From the NCBI GenBank assembly GCA_903903765.1, contig CAIVAH010000129.1:1-7653 (forward strand): a stretch of 7,653 nt of DNA. The letters run 5' to 3'. The translations under genes and the position numbers were made by a program. Numbering within the stretch: position 1 is the first letter of the stretch; the number at the start of each line of letters is the position of its first letter. Positions 1 through 7,575 of this stretch are shown here, piece by piece. Below the pieces are notes generated by a model. The model ran no database searches. It saw only the letters and a program-made list of their open reading frames with translations, and had not been told where the DNA came from. Source of the DNA: an uncultured Methylococcaceae bacterium (GTDB taxonomy: Bacteria > Pseudomonadota > Gammaproteobacteria > Methylococcales > Methylomonadaceae).

Positions 1-1524
1 AGCGATGTTATGCTCATCTGCGGCGGCAATGACTTCGTTATCTCGCATTGAGCCACCCGGTTGGATAATCGCTGTAATTCCTGCTTCTGCGGCGGCATCT
101 ATACCATCTCTAAATGGAAAGAAAGCATCTGATGCTAAAGCGGAGCCGGGCACGACTAAGCCTTCATCTGCGGCTTTGATACCAGCAATTTTAGCCGAAT
201 AGACTCGGCTCATTTGGCCTGCGCCTACGCCGATGGTTTGGCCATCTTTACAATAGACGATCGCATTAGATTTAACAAATTTAGCTACTTTCCAGGCAAA
301 TAATAAATCGGCAAATTCTTGGGTAGTCGGCACCCGTTTACTGACTACTTTGATATCTTCCGGTTGAACTTCTCCGATATCTTTGTCTTGAACTAATAAA
401 CCACCCGCTACGCGTTTATAGTCATAGGCACTGTCAGCCGCTCCACTCCACTCACCGCAATCTAGGACGCGGATGTTTTGTTTTTCTGCTAGCACGGTTT
501 GAGCGGCAGGTGAAATACTGGGTGCAATTATCACTTCGACAAATTGGCGGTTAATGATTTCAGTGGCGGTTGCAGCGTCAAGTGCTTGGTTAAAGGCAAT
601 GATGCCACCAAATGCAGAGGTGGGGTCAGTTGCGTAGGCTTTATCATAGGCGCTTAATAAGCTATCCGCTTCAGCAACGCCACAAGGATTTGCATGTTTA
701 ACGATAACGCAAGTCGGTTTAGCGCTGAAAGATTTAACACATTCTAAAGCCGCATCCGCATCTGCTATATTGTTATAGGATAATTCTTTACCTTGTAATT
801 GCTGTGCCGCCGCAATTGTGCCGGGGGCCGGTGTTTTTTCGCGATAGAAAGCTGCATTTTGATGCGGGTTTTCACCATAACGCATGGTTTGATTGCGATA
901 AAACTGTAAGTTAAGCGTTTCCGGGAATTGTGTGCCGTTTAATTGGCCTAAATAGCGGGCAATGGCGGTGTCATAACGAGCGGTGTGTTCAAAGCTTTTT
1001 AGCGCTAAGTTAAAACGGGTTGCGCCTGAGAGCGCATTAGCTTGCTGAGTTAATTCTGTTAGGGTTTTAGTATAATCTTCAGGGTCAACGATGATGGCGA
1101 CATCCGCATGATTTTTAGCGGCGGCGCGTATCATTGTTGGACCACCAATATCTATATTCTCGATAGCAGTTTCAAAATCGCAATTAGGATTAGCAATGGT
1201 TTGCTCAAAAGGGTAGAGATTAACCACGACCATATCGATAGCTTGTATACCGTTATTGGCCATGACGGCATCATCTATGCCGCGACGTCCTAAAATGCCA
1301 CCGTGGACTTTGGGGTGTAAGGTTTTAACTCGACCATCCATCATTTCAGGAAAGCCAGTATAATCCGATACTTCGGTCACTGGTATGTTATGTTCGGCTA
1401 ATAATTTTGCAGTGCCGCCAGTCGATAGTAGTTCTATACCTAGATGACTCAAAGCCTTTGAAAAGTCGATGATGCCGGTTTTATCGGACACACTGATCAG
1501 GGCTCGAGTTATTTTTTTGTTCAT
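1..1524 (-). CDS. purH: Bifunctional AICAR transformylase / IMP cyclohydrolase PurH (3' end cut by window edge)
   Basis: PurH catalyses the last two steps of de novo IMP synthesis in the cytoplasm: formylation of AICAR by 10-formyl-tetrahydrofolate, then ring closure of FAICAR. The reading frame is open for 508 codons from an ATG at 1524 to the window edge. The N-terminal MGS-like cyclohydrolase domain (about residues 1-200) shows STGGTAK (34-40), [10 protein letters not shown] (67-76) and [16 protein letters not shown] (124-139). The transformylase domain carries RYGENPHQ (215-222), the catalytic Lys-His pair in VKHANPCG (K276, H277), [12 protein letters not shown] (465-476) and QPGGSMRD (488-495). 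It stops at ...DEHNIA, so only about a dozen C-terminal residues are missing, given the family's usual end near TGxRHFRH. An AAAGG at 1530-1534 lies 5 nt before the ATG and supports this start. The gene follows fis by 65 nt; purD, its usual next neighbour, would lie outside the window. Confidence 0.97.
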   Translation of the reverse strand, partial: MNKKITRALISVSDKTGIIDFSKALSHLGIELLSTGGTAKLLAEHNIPVTEVSDYTGFPEMMDGRVKTLHPKVHGGILGRRGIDDAVMANNGIQAIDMVVVNLYPFEQTIANPNCDFETAIENIDIGGPTMIRAAAKNHADVAIIVDPEDYTKTLTELTQQANALSGATRFNLALKSFEHTARYDTAIARYLGQLNGTQFPETLNLQFYRNQTMRYGENPHQNAAFYREKTPAPGTIAAAQQLQGKELSYNNIADADAALECVKSFSAKPTCVIVKHANPCGVAEADSLLSAYDKAYATDPTSAFGGIIAFNQALDAATATEIINRQFVEVIIAPSISPAAQTVLAEKQNIRVLDCGEWSGAADSAYDYKRVAGGLLVQDKDIGEVQPEDIKVVSKRVPTTQEFADLLFAWKVAKFVKSNAIVYCKDGQTIGVGAGQMSRVYSAKIAGIKAADEGLVVPGSALASDAFFPFRDGIDAAAEAGITAIIQPGGSMRDNEVIAAADEHNIA

Positions 1525-1589
1525 GCAGACCTTTTATTGTAATGATAGGTGAGTGGTGTAGCGATAAACTGGGTAAAGACCAGTTAGTT

Positions 1590-1880
1590 TTAAGAAATAT
1601 CGTATTGTTCTAGTTTTTTTCGCAGCGTACTTCTACTTAAACCTAAGGCTTTAGCCGCTTTGGTTTGATTGTATCCAGAATGCTCTAAGGTAATTTCTAG
1701 TAACGGTTTTTCAACTTCACCAATCACCATGGCGTGTAAACCAACGGCATCATGACCACTGAGTTGTGATAAGTATTGTTCTATCGTTTGTTTTACATAG
1801 ACTGATAGAGGTAGAAGCAAAGTTCTTTTATTGTCTATGTTAATAATTTCAGCACTTTTCGGTGTTGCATTTGTTGTCAT
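1590..1880 (-). CDS. fis: DNA-binding protein Fis (nucleoid-associated, factor for inversion stimulation)
   Basis: Fis is a homodimeric DNA-bending nucleoid protein that activates rRNA and other promoters in fast growth and assists site-specific recombination. Seen: a core helical region (PLSVYVKQTIEQYLSQLSG) followed by the conserved EVEKPLLE segment and a C-terminal helix-turn-helix, NQTKAAKALGLSRSTLRKKL. The recognition-helix residues Arg, Thr, Arg and Lys match E. coli R85, T87, R89 and K90. The start is ambiguous. A GTG at 1886 would give 98 residues, the E. coli length. The ATG at 1880 gives 96 residues and is preferred because the only Shine-Dalgarno-like GGA lies 8 nt before it but just 2 nt before the GTG. 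The N-terminal arm, whose hairpin contacts recombinases in E. coli, is divergent (MTTNATPKSAEI...). It sits 15 nt after dusB, matching the conserved dusB-fis operon. Confidence 0.95.
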   Translation of the reverse strand: MTTNATPKSAEIINIDNKRTLLLPLSVYVKQTIEQYLSQLSGHDAVGLHAMVIGEVEKPLLEITLEHSGYNQTKAAKALGLSRSTLRKKLEQYDIS

Positions 1881-1895
1881 TAACACGATCCAGTT

Positions 1896-2858
1896 TTAAA
1901 AATTAAACGCTAAATTTACTTGCAATATTTGTTCGGTCGGGCTTTGTGCTTGATTGACTTTATCTTTTGTTTCTTGATTGATGCATTCAAGATGTTTTAA
2001 ATACCAAGCTATATGCTTTCTGGCTATTCTAACACCATTAACGTTTCCATAAAAACCATAGAGTTGTTCTAAATGAGTTAACAATGTGGTCTGTATGGCT
2101 GTTGGCGTTGGTTTAGCTAAGGTTTTTCCAGTCGCTAGAAAATGACTAATTTCCGCAAATAACCATGGATTTCCTTGGGCGGCACGACCAATCATAATCG
2201 CATCTGCACCCGTTGTTTTTAATACATAATCAGCTTTTTCTACTGAATCAATATCACCATTAGCAATCACCGGTATAGTCACTGTTTCTTTTACCGCTGT
2301 AATGGTTTCATATTCAGCTGAGCCATTAAATTTGCAGGCCCGAGTTCTGCCATGCACGGTTAAAGCTGAAATGCCTGCTTGTTCGGCAATTTTTGCAATT
2401 TCTAGCGCGTTGCGATTGTCTAAATCCCAACCGGTACGCATTTTTAGGGTTACCGGAATATCAACTGCGTTGACTACGGCTTCTAATATTTTTTTAACTA
2501 AGATTTCATCTCTTAAGAGAGCAGAGCCTGCTGCAACAGAACAGACTTTTTTAGCTGGGCAGCCCATATTAATATCGATGATCTGCGCACCACGTTCAGC
2601 ATTAAAAAGTGCGGCTGCGGCCATTTGTTGTGGATCTGTTCCTAAAATTTGCACAGATCTTATGCCAGATTCGCCGGTATGATCGGCTTTTAACAACGTT
2701 CTTTTATGATATCGTAAGGCCGGATTCGATGCAACCATCTCCGAAACGGCTAAACCGGCACCTTGCTTTTTACATAATTCTCGGAATGGCCGATCGCTGA
2801 TGCCGGCCATAGGCGCTAAAACTAAATTATTTTGTAAGGTATAGGTGCCGATCTGCAT
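1896..2858 (-). CDS. dusB: tRNA-dihydrouridine synthase B
   Basis: DusB is an FMN enzyme that uses NADPH to reduce specific uridines in the tRNA D-loop to dihydrouridine. The 320 residues match the E. coli length (321). The TIM-barrel part shows LAPMAGISDRPFRELC (14-29, FMN and substrate binding), DINMGCPAKKV (95-105) with the catalytic proton donor Cys100, LKMRTGW (138-144), VHGRTR (168-173), VIANGDID (197-204) and the phosphate-binding GRAAQGNPW (224-232). The C-terminal helical tRNA-binding domain follows from about residue 245. The start at 2858 fits the family opening (MxIGxYxLxN), although the 17-nt gap before it shows no Shine-Dalgarno sequence, so translation may be coupled to the gene upstream. 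In E. coli dusB is the leader gene of the fis operon and the same pairing is kept here. DusB is preferred over DusA or DusC on the NMGCPAKKV motif and on gene context. Confidence 0.96.
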   Translation of the reverse strand: MQIGTYTLQNNLVLAPMAGISDRPFRELCKKQGAGLAVSEMVASNPALRYHKRTLLKADHTGESGIRSVQILGTDPQQMAAAALFNAERGAQIIDINMGCPAKKVCSVAAGSALLRDEILVKKILEAVVNAVDIPVTLKMRTGWDLDNRNALEIAKIAEQAGISALTVHGRTRACKFNGSAEYETITAVKETVTIPVIANGDIDSVEKADYVLKTTGADAIMIGRAAQGNPWLFAEISHFLATGKTLAKPTPTAIQTTLLTHLEQLYGFYGNVNGVRIARKHIAWYLKHLECINQETKDKVNQAQSPTEQILQVNLAFNF

Positions 2859-2875
2859 TGAATTAGACTGACAAA

Positions 2876-3412
2876 TTATTTGTCATTAGGTGTATCGAAT
2901 TCATCATTCCAAATGGGGTTGTCACGATCTTCTGGATTTAATTTAGCAATATCTTCTGGATATATGTGCCAAAAAGACTTATCTATTTTAGCGTTGCTAT
3001 AATCTTCTTTTTTCTCATGGTTAAATGGACACCACCAGTTTTCAACGATTTTAACTAAATAAGCATGCCATTCAAATAAACCTACACTGTAAGGGCAATA
3101 CCAAGTGCAGTTAAGTATCCAATATAATTTTGATTGCGCTAAGCTGAGTTTAAATGAGCCGTGCATGGTAATTTGGTTTTTTAAATCGTAACGGTGTGAT
3201 TCTCTTGCAGGCAGAAAATCTGAGTATTTTTTTATGTTTTTACCGCCAACGAGTATAAGGTGATAGTAGGTTAGATAGGCACTTAAAAATACAAATGGCA
3301 ATGTTAAGATGGGTAAATAAACGAAAAGTAAACCTATGGCTCTTTTCCATACCGGTTGTTGATTATGATGTTTGCCGATCTCTGCACGACTACATGATTC
3401 GCAGGCTTTCAT
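2876..3412 (-). CDS. Unrecognised Cys/Trp-rich small membrane protein, 178 aa
   Basis: I do not recognise a named family. Residues 4-7 form an N-terminal CxxC (MKACESC), like a knuckle that could bind metal. A hydrophobic stretch at about 25-57, broken by prolines (P34, P39), is one long transmembrane helix or a tight hairpin. Then come PARESHRY (68-75) and an aromatic, Cys-containing region, LNCTWYCPYSV (100-110) and ENWWCPFNHEKK (124-135). Five Cys (4, 7, 102, 106, 128) and His132 could be metal or cofactor ligands or redox thiols; this is inference. The tail (about 150-178) is acidic and polar (PEDIAKLNPEDRDNP). There is no cleavable signal peptide. The gene is real by several signs: AGAGGAG at 3422-3428 sits 9 nt before the ATG, a plausible promoter lies upstream, it is in line with its neighbours, and it ends 17 nt before dusB. 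In related loci a DUF3426 zinc-ribbon protein often occupies this place, but this sequence does not resemble it. Confidence 0.85.
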   Translation of the reverse strand: MKACESCSRAEIGKHHNQQPVWKRAIGLLFVYLPILTLPFVFLSAYLTYYHLILVGGKNIKKYSDFLPARESHRYDLKNQITMHGSFKLSLAQSKLYWILNCTWYCPYSVGLFEWHAYLVKIVENWWCPFNHEKKEDYSNAKIDKSFWHIYPEDIAKLNPEDRDNPIWNDEFDTPNDK

Positions 3413-3420
3413 TAGTTATA

Positions 3421-3428
3421 ACTCCTCT
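3421..3428 (-). promoter_or_regulatory. Strong Shine-Dalgarno site of the 178-aa gene
   Basis: Read on the minus strand this is AGAGGAGT, a long match to the anti-Shine-Dalgarno sequence, 8 nt before the ATG at 3412. It fixes the start of the unrecognised gene. It is by far the best ribosome binding site in the window; prmA, rlmI and dusB have none that is obvious. Confidence 0.8.
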
Positions 3429-3510
3429 TTGATATTGTAATTATTGTTGTTACGGGTTTACCCATCGGTTTCTATGGGCGCCTTTAATAGAACGTGTATA
3501 AAAAAACTAC

Positions 3511-3539
3511 ATTTTATAATGCTAATAGACTTGGCTCAA
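3511..3539 (-). promoter_or_regulatory. Candidate sigma-70 promoter for the 178-aa gene and possibly dusB-fis
   Basis: On the minus strand TTGAGC (3534-3539, 4 of 6 consensus bases) and TAAAAT (3511-3516, 5 of 6) are separated by exactly 17 nt. Transcription would begin near 3504, leaving a leader of about 90 nt before the ATG at 3412. The site lies in the largest spacer of the window, just after the rlmI stop codon, where a new transcription unit would be expected. The leader contains a T7 tract (3500-3506) and a short inverted repeat, CCCAT/ATGGG (3461-3465 and 3474-3478). AT-rich sequence gives such matches by chance, so this is a moderate call. Confidence 0.4.
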
Positions 3540-3544
3540 TGCTT

Positions 3545-4741
3545 TTATAAACTAGCAGATACAGAGCAAAAGAAAGTTTTTAAGTATTCACTTTCGGGTG
3601 ACGCTGGATCAATCGGATGATCAGGGCCTTGACCACCACTGGCAAAAAAGACCAAGTGTCGATCAATATGCCGACCCGAGCTGCGTAATATTTCGTGCAG
3701 GTTGTCTCTGCTTAAATGAAATGAACATGACGCAGAAATTAAGATGCCATTTTTAGCTAATACTTGTAAGGCAAGTTGGTTAAGGCGTCTATACGCTTCA
3801 TACCCCAGTTTAAAATCTTTTTTACGTTTGATTAAGGCGGGTGGGTCAAGCACGATAATATCATACAGTTGATTATCTAATCGAGCTTGCTTTAGAAACT
3901 CAAACACATCACTTCGGACAAAATTCATTTTGTCAGATACTTGATTAAGTTGGGCACTTTCTTGGGCGAGTGTTAAAGCCCCTTCGGATGCATCCACACA
4001 AGTGACTTCTGCGGCACCTGCTATGGCAGCCGGAATACCCCAAGCGCCGGTATAGGAGAATAAATCTAAGACGCGCTGATCTTTGGCGATGTTAGCTAAA
4101 TGAGCTCGACTACTCCGGTGATCATAAAACCAACCGGTTTTTTGGCCTGACAGTATATCAACTTTAAACTGAGCGCCGTTTTCTTCGATAATAAGTGTTT
4201 CTGGGAGTTGGCCATAAACCACTTCTGACTCTTGGCTTAAGCCTTCGAGTTGTCTTTGGCTGTTATCGTTTTTTAAAATAATTGCCGTAGGATTTAATAG
4301 TTCGATAAGCGCTGTTAAGAGTTGGTCTTTGCGTAGCTCAATGCCGGCAGTGGTGATTTGTAAAGATAATACTTCACCAAACCGATCAATCACCAAGCCT
4401 GGTAAGCCATCGCTTTCACTAAACACTAAGCGATAAAAGGGTTTTGGAAATATTTTTTCGCGTAAGGTGAGGGCAGTGCTTAAGCGCTCTTTAAAAAAAT
4501 TGACACCACATTTTAAGTTGGCTTTTCTGGATAATAAACGTGCGCAAATTAATGTTTGCGGATTGATATAAGCCGTACCCAGTATTTTGCCGTCGTCGCT
4601 TTTAATATGGACTAAGTCACCTGCTGTAAATTGCTCAAGGGGACTTTTTTTAACATCTACTTCATTGCTAAATACCCATAAATGACCTTTGCGTAAGCGC
4701 TTGTCTTCGTTTTTCTTTAGATATAATTCGGGGTGCGACAT
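3545..4741 (-). CDS. rlmI: 23S rRNA (cytosine-C5) methyltransferase, RlmI family
   Basis: RlmI methylates C1962 of 23S rRNA (E. coli numbering) to m5C using S-adenosylmethionine. The 398 residues compare with 396 in E. coli. In order: an N-terminal PUA RNA-binding domain (about 1-80, with RLRKGHLWVFSNEV at 15-28), a linking beta domain (about 100-195) with SDGLPGLVIDRFG (110-122), the family signature GQKTGWFYDHR (199-209), then the Rossmann-fold catalytic domain. There SAM motif I is VLDLFSYTGAWG (224-235), the acidic loop is CVDAS (248-252), motif IV is VLDPP (297-301) and the catalytic cysteine is Cys339 in SASCSFH. The ATG at 4741 gives the expected family N terminus, but I see no Shine-Dalgarno sequence before it. 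It lies 53 nt after prmA, suggesting co-transcription. It is not normally part of this conserved gene block. The exact target base is inferred from the family; a related paralogue with another site is possible. Confidence 0.9.
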   Translation of the reverse strand: MSHPELYLKKNEDKRLRKGHLWVFSNEVDVKKSPLEQFTAGDLVHIKSDDGKILGTAYINPQTLICARLLSRKANLKCGVNFFKERLSTALTLREKIFPKPFYRLVFSESDGLPGLVIDRFGEVLSLQITTAGIELRKDQLLTALIELLNPTAIILKNDNSQRQLEGLSQESEVVYGQLPETLIIEENGAQFKVDILSGQKTGWFYDHRSSRAHLANIAKDQRVLDLFSYTGAWGIPAAIAGAAEVTCVDASEGALTLAQESAQLNQVSDKMNFVRSDVFEFLKQARLDNQLYDIIVLDPPALIKRKKDFKLGYEAYRRLNQLALQVLAKNGILISASCSFHLSRDNLHEILRSSGRHIDRHLVFFASGGQGPDHPIDPASPESEYLKTFFCSVSASL

Positions 4742-4794
4742 AAGCTAGGTAATAGTTATAGAGTGAATAAAGTGCTGTTTGGGTGCCTGTAAAC

Positions 4795-5673
4795 TTAGCG
4801 TTTTATGCCGTCTAATCTAATCCAATCTTCTTGTTGGACTAACGGCTTAAAGTCGATGAATTTTTGATAAGCACTAATTACCGATTCTGCTTGTTCAAAT
4901 AAAATACCTGATAAAACTAATTGACCACCTGACGCTACTAAGGCACAAATATTCTCAGACATATCTATTAAGGGTTTAGCTAAAATATTGGCTAACACTA
5001 CATCCGCTTGAAAAGGTGTAAATTGTTCGGGTAAATAACATTTAATTTTATCTTCTACTTTATTTTTTAAGGCGTTGCTTTCAGTAGCGGTAATCGCTTG
5101 TGGGTCAATATCAACGCCATGCGCAAACTTCGCATCTAATAATACTGCAGCAACGGCCAAGATACCTGAGCCGCAACCATAGTCGATCACCGTTTTATTA
5201 TGTAGATCATGGCTGGCTAGCCATTCTAAACATAAGGCGGTCGTTGGATGGGTGCCAGTGCCAAAAGCTAAGCCTGGATCTAATGTTAAACAAACCGTAT
5301 TAGGTTCATATTGCTCTTGATCTGTTGGGCAAACCCATAATCTATCAGCAAATTTCATGGGTTGATAATATTCCATCCACGCTCGTTCCCAGGCTTGGTC
5401 ATCCACGGCTTCATAGAGCCAGTTTCTTAAATCAGCAGTCTTAAATTGTTGGAATACTAAATCCTTTACCAACTCTACATTTGCATCTAATTCATACAGG
5501 GCAACTACTTGGGTATTACTCCAGATTTTAGTTTCTCCGATACCCGGTTCATAAACTGGCTCGTCTTCTGCGTCCATATAAGTCACGGATACAGCGCCCA
5601 AATCACTGAAGAAATCGGCTAGTAGAGGTGCGGTATTTTCATCCGTAATCACTGAGAGTTGATGCCAGGCCAT
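4795..5673 (-). CDS. prmA: Ribosomal protein L11 methyltransferase
   Basis: PrmA trimethylates amino groups of ribosomal protein L11 in the cytoplasm with S-adenosylmethionine. The 292 residues match E. coli (293). An N-terminal L11-recognition domain (about 1-55) is joined by a helical linker to the Rossmann-fold methyltransferase domain. Seen: WERAWMEYYQPMKF (95-108), the PrmA hallmark LDPGLAFGTGTHPTT (131-145), SAM motif I VIDYGCGSGILAVAA (162-176), VDIDPQAI (187-194), LANILAKPL (227-235) and LSGIL (254-258). The start at 5673 (MAWHQL) fits the family opening. No clear Shine-Dalgarno precedes it. It sits 100 nt after accC, across an inverted repeat that may partly separate it from the acc genes. 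prmA next to dusB-fis and to accBC is a known gammaproteobacterial arrangement. Confidence 0.96.
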   Translation of the reverse strand: MAWHQLSVITDENTAPLLADFFSDLGAVSVTYMDAEDEPVYEPGIGETKIWSNTQVVALYELDANVELVKDLVFQQFKTADLRNWLYEAVDDQAWERAWMEYYQPMKFADRLWVCPTDQEQYEPNTVCLTLDPGLAFGTGTHPTTALCLEWLASHDLHNKTVIDYGCGSGILAVAAVLLDAKFAHGVDIDPQAITATESNALKNKVEDKIKCYLPEQFTPFQADVVLANILAKPLIDMSENICALVASGGQLVLSGILFEQAESVISAYQKFIDFKPLVQQEDWIRLDGIKR

Positions 5674-5711
5674 AGTTAATTAAGTCTGTTATAAAAAGGA
5701 GGGGATTGGAG

Positions 5712-5763
5712 TAATGTATCTACTATGAAGGGTGCTTATGTAAACCTTCACGTAGATACATTA
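5712..5763. repeat. Imperfect inverted repeat in the accC-prmA spacer
   Basis: The outer arms at 5712-5723 and 5752-5763 are perfectly complementary over 12 bp. After a 2-by-1 internal loop the inner arms TGAAGG (5726-5731) and CCTTCA (5745-5750) pair over 6 bp, leaving a 13-nt loop. In the minus-strand transcript the structure starts about 11 nt after the accC stop codon. No T-tract follows directly (the nearest, T5 at 5693-5697, is 15 nt beyond the stem). It is therefore not a standard intrinsic terminator. It could be an mRNA 3'-end stabiliser, a processing site, a weak attenuator ahead of prmA, or one copy of a dispersed palindromic element. Confidence 0.75.
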
Positions 5764-5773
5764 AAAGTAGTGC

Positions 5774-7117
5774 TTAGTGTATGCCTAGCTTCTTTTCAAG
5801 ATAATGAATGTTTTGCTGGCCAACACTAAAGGCATTATCATTCATGATGTCTTGTTGAAGTGGGATGTTGGTTTTAATGCCATCAATAATGATTTCACTT
5901 AAAGCGGTTTTCATACGCGCAATTGCACCGGCACGGGTTTCTCCATGAGCAATTAATTTACCGATCATTGAGTCATAATAAGGCGGTACTTTATAGCCAT
6001 TATAAATGTGCGTTTCGCAGCGGATACCTGGGCCACCTGGCATGTGGAATTGTTCAATTTTACCAGGGCAGGGCATGAAGGTTTTAGGATCTTCAGCATT
6101 TAAACGGCACTCAATGGCATGGCCAGTGATTTTGACTTGATCTTGGGTAATTGATAATGGTAAACCTGCAGCGATACGTAATTGTTCTTTTACAATATCA
6201 AAGCCAGTAACCATTTCAGTAACGGGATGCTCTACTTGCACACGTGTGTTCATTTCAATGAAGTAGAATTCACCTTTTTCATATAAAAACTCAAAAGTGC
6301 CTGCACCTAAGTAGCCGATCTCAACACAGGCATTTGCACAACGTTCGCCAATGGCTTTTCGTTGTTCTTCAGTAATACCGGGTGCTGGCGCTTCTTCTAC
6401 TACTTTTTGATGGCGTCTTTGCATAGAGCAATCTCGTTCACCTAAGTGAATGGCATTGCCAAAGGAGTCTGCTAGGACTTGAAATTCAATGTGTCGTGGA
6501 TCTTCTAAAAATTTTTCCATGTACACAGTAGGATTACCAAAGGCACTACCTGCTTCTGCTTTGGTCATTTCAATTGCGCTTATTAATGCAGATTCAGTGT
6601 GTACAGTACGCATACCACGTCCACCACCACCACCGGCTGCCTTAATAATAACCGGATAACCAATTTCTTTAGCCATCCGAAGATTAAGTTGATCATCGTC
6701 AGATAAGGGATCATTGTTGCCTGGTACACAGGGAATACCTGCTGCAATCATAGCATTTTTAGCTGAGATTTTATCGCCCATCATGCGGATAGTTTCTGCA
6801 TTTGGGCCAATAAATACGAAGCCACTTTGTTTAACTTTTTCAGAGAAGTCGGCGTTTTCAGATAAGAAACCGTATCCAGGATGAATCGCTTCAGCATCGG
6901 TTACTTCAGCGGCACTAATAATAGCCGGAATATTTAAATAACTGTCTGCAGAAGCCGCCGGTCCTATGCAGACTGATTCATCAGCAAGACGGACATGTTT
7001 AAGATCACGATCTGCTTCAGAATGCACAGCAACGACTTTAATGCCTAATTCTCTACATGCACGTAAAACACGTAGGGCAATTTCGCCTCGATTGGCGATA
7101 ACTATTTTACTGAACAT
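5774..7117 (-). CDS. accC: Biotin carboxylase subunit of acetyl-CoA carboxylase
   Basis: AccC carboxylates the biotin on AccB using ATP and bicarbonate, the first half-reaction of acetyl-CoA carboxylase and the entry step of fatty acid synthesis. The 447 residues compare with 449 in E. coli, and the active-site positions coincide: K116 and K159 (ATP), the glycine-rich loop [11 protein letters not shown] (160-170), E201, H209, K238 (HQKVVEE), E276, and E288, N290, R292, Q294 and E296 in [13 protein letters not shown], plus R338. Domains in order: N-terminal pre-ATP-grasp (about 1-115, with [15 protein letters not shown] at 7-21 and [10 protein letters not shown] at 79-88), ATP-grasp with B-subdomain lid (about 115-330), and the C-terminal biotin carboxylase domain (about 330-447). 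The ATG at 7117 lies 14 nt after the accB stop, with a GGAA just upstream, so the two are co-transcribed. The accA and accD carboxyltransferase genes are not in the window. Confidence 0.98.
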   Translation of the reverse strand: MFSKIVIANRGEIALRVLRACRELGIKVVAVHSEADRDLKHVRLADESVCIGPAASADSYLNIPAIISAAEVTDAEAIHPGYGFLSENADFSEKVKQSGFVFIGPNAETIRMMGDKISAKNAMIAAGIPCVPGNNDPLSDDDQLNLRMAKEIGYPVIIKAAGGGGGRGMRTVHTESALISAIEMTKAEAGSAFGNPTVYMEKFLEDPRHIEFQVLADSFGNAIHLGERDCSMQRRHQKVVEEAPAPGITEEQRKAIGERCANACVEIGYLGAGTFEFLYEKGEFYFIEMNTRVQVEHPVTEMVTGFDIVKEQLRIAAGLPLSITQDQVKITGHAIECRLNAEDPKTFMPCPGKIEQFHMPGGPGIRCETHIYNGYKVPPYYDSMIGKLIAHGETRAGAIARMKTALSEIIIDGIKTNIPLQQDIMNDNAFSVGQQNIHYLEKKLGIH

Positions 7118-7131
7118 AATTATTCCGCGGT

Positions 7132-7572
7132 TTATTCAATGATGAACAATGGTTGGCCATATTCGACCGGTTCAGCATTTTCAACCAATATTTTTGTGAT
7201 AGTACCGCTTTTATCCGCTTCAATTTGGTTAAGAATCTTCATGGCTTCGATGATACAAAGTGTGTCACCTACTTGCACAGATTGACCTACTTCTACGAAA
7301 GTTTTAGAGCCAGGTGATGCAGAACGGTAAAAAGTACCTACCATGGGTGATTTAACCGTGTGGCCTGTTATCTTTTCTTCTGCAGGTGCTGATGCAGCAG
7401 GTGCTGTAGCTGCTGGGGCGGCAATAGGTGCAGCATAGGCAACGGGAGCTGCGGCAACAGTATTGCCGTAACGGTTAATGCGAATAGATTCTTCGCCTTC
7501 TTTAATTTCAATTTCGGCAATGCCCGATTCTTCGATAATTTCGATGAGTTTTTTTATTTTTCTAATATCCAT
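7132..7572 (-). CDS. accB: Biotin carboxyl carrier protein of acetyl-CoA carboxylase (BCCP)
   Basis: AccB carries the covalently bound biotin that shuttles CO2 from AccC to the carboxyltransferase AccAD. It has 146 residues (E. coli 156). An N-terminal helical segment (about 1-34, [21 protein letters not shown]) is followed by an Ala/Pro-rich flexible linker (about 39-66). The biotinyl domain (about 70-146) has the characteristic thumb region, [16 protein letters not shown] (75-90), and the biotinylation motif EAMK with the acceptor Lys112. The size difference from E. coli probably lies mostly in the linker. The ATG at 7572 is 3 nt after the aroQ stop. A purine run (GAGAGA) inside the last aroQ codons is the likely, rather distant, ribosome binding site, suggesting translational coupling. 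Confidence 0.97.
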   Translation of the reverse strand: MDIRKIKKLIEIIEESGIAEIEIKEGEESIRINRYGNTVAAAPVAYAAPIAAPAATAPAASAPAEEKITGHTVKSPMVGTFYRSASPGSKTFVEVGQSVQVGDTLCIIEAMKILNQIEADKSGTITKILVENAEPVEYGQPLFIIE

Positions 7573-7575
7573 TAT

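Noticed and set aside
5..1293. Plus-strand open frames of 65 and 61 codons opposite purH
   Set aside because: The minus strand encodes a continuous PurH with all motifs; the plus frames show only low-complexity antisense composition.
1567..1585. Inverted repeat AACTGG/CCAGTT with a 7-nt loop right after the fis stop codon, as a terminator or purH attenuator
   Set aside because: The stem is only 6 bp and the minus-strand sequence after it (TATCGC...) has no T-tract. Such short repeats are common by chance, and no purine-type operator was visible near it.
2302..2800. Plus-strand open frames of 126 and 63 codons opposite dusB
   Set aside because: They lie wholly antisense to a dusB gene with intact family motifs over its full length, have no recognisable protein features, and are best explained as shadow frames.
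2876..3412. Assigning the 178-aa gene to the DUF3426/zinc-ribbon family expected between prmA and dusB
   Set aside because: Only one CxxC is present near the N terminus, the MJ0042-type zinc-ribbon spacing is absent, and the Cys/Trp-rich C-terminal half does not match the DUF3426 layout (ribbon, linker, transmembrane helix, extracytoplasmic beta domain).
5100..5303. Plus-strand 67-codon open frame opposite prmA
   Set aside because: It is antisense to the SAM-binding core of prmA, without a ribosome binding site or recognisable domain.
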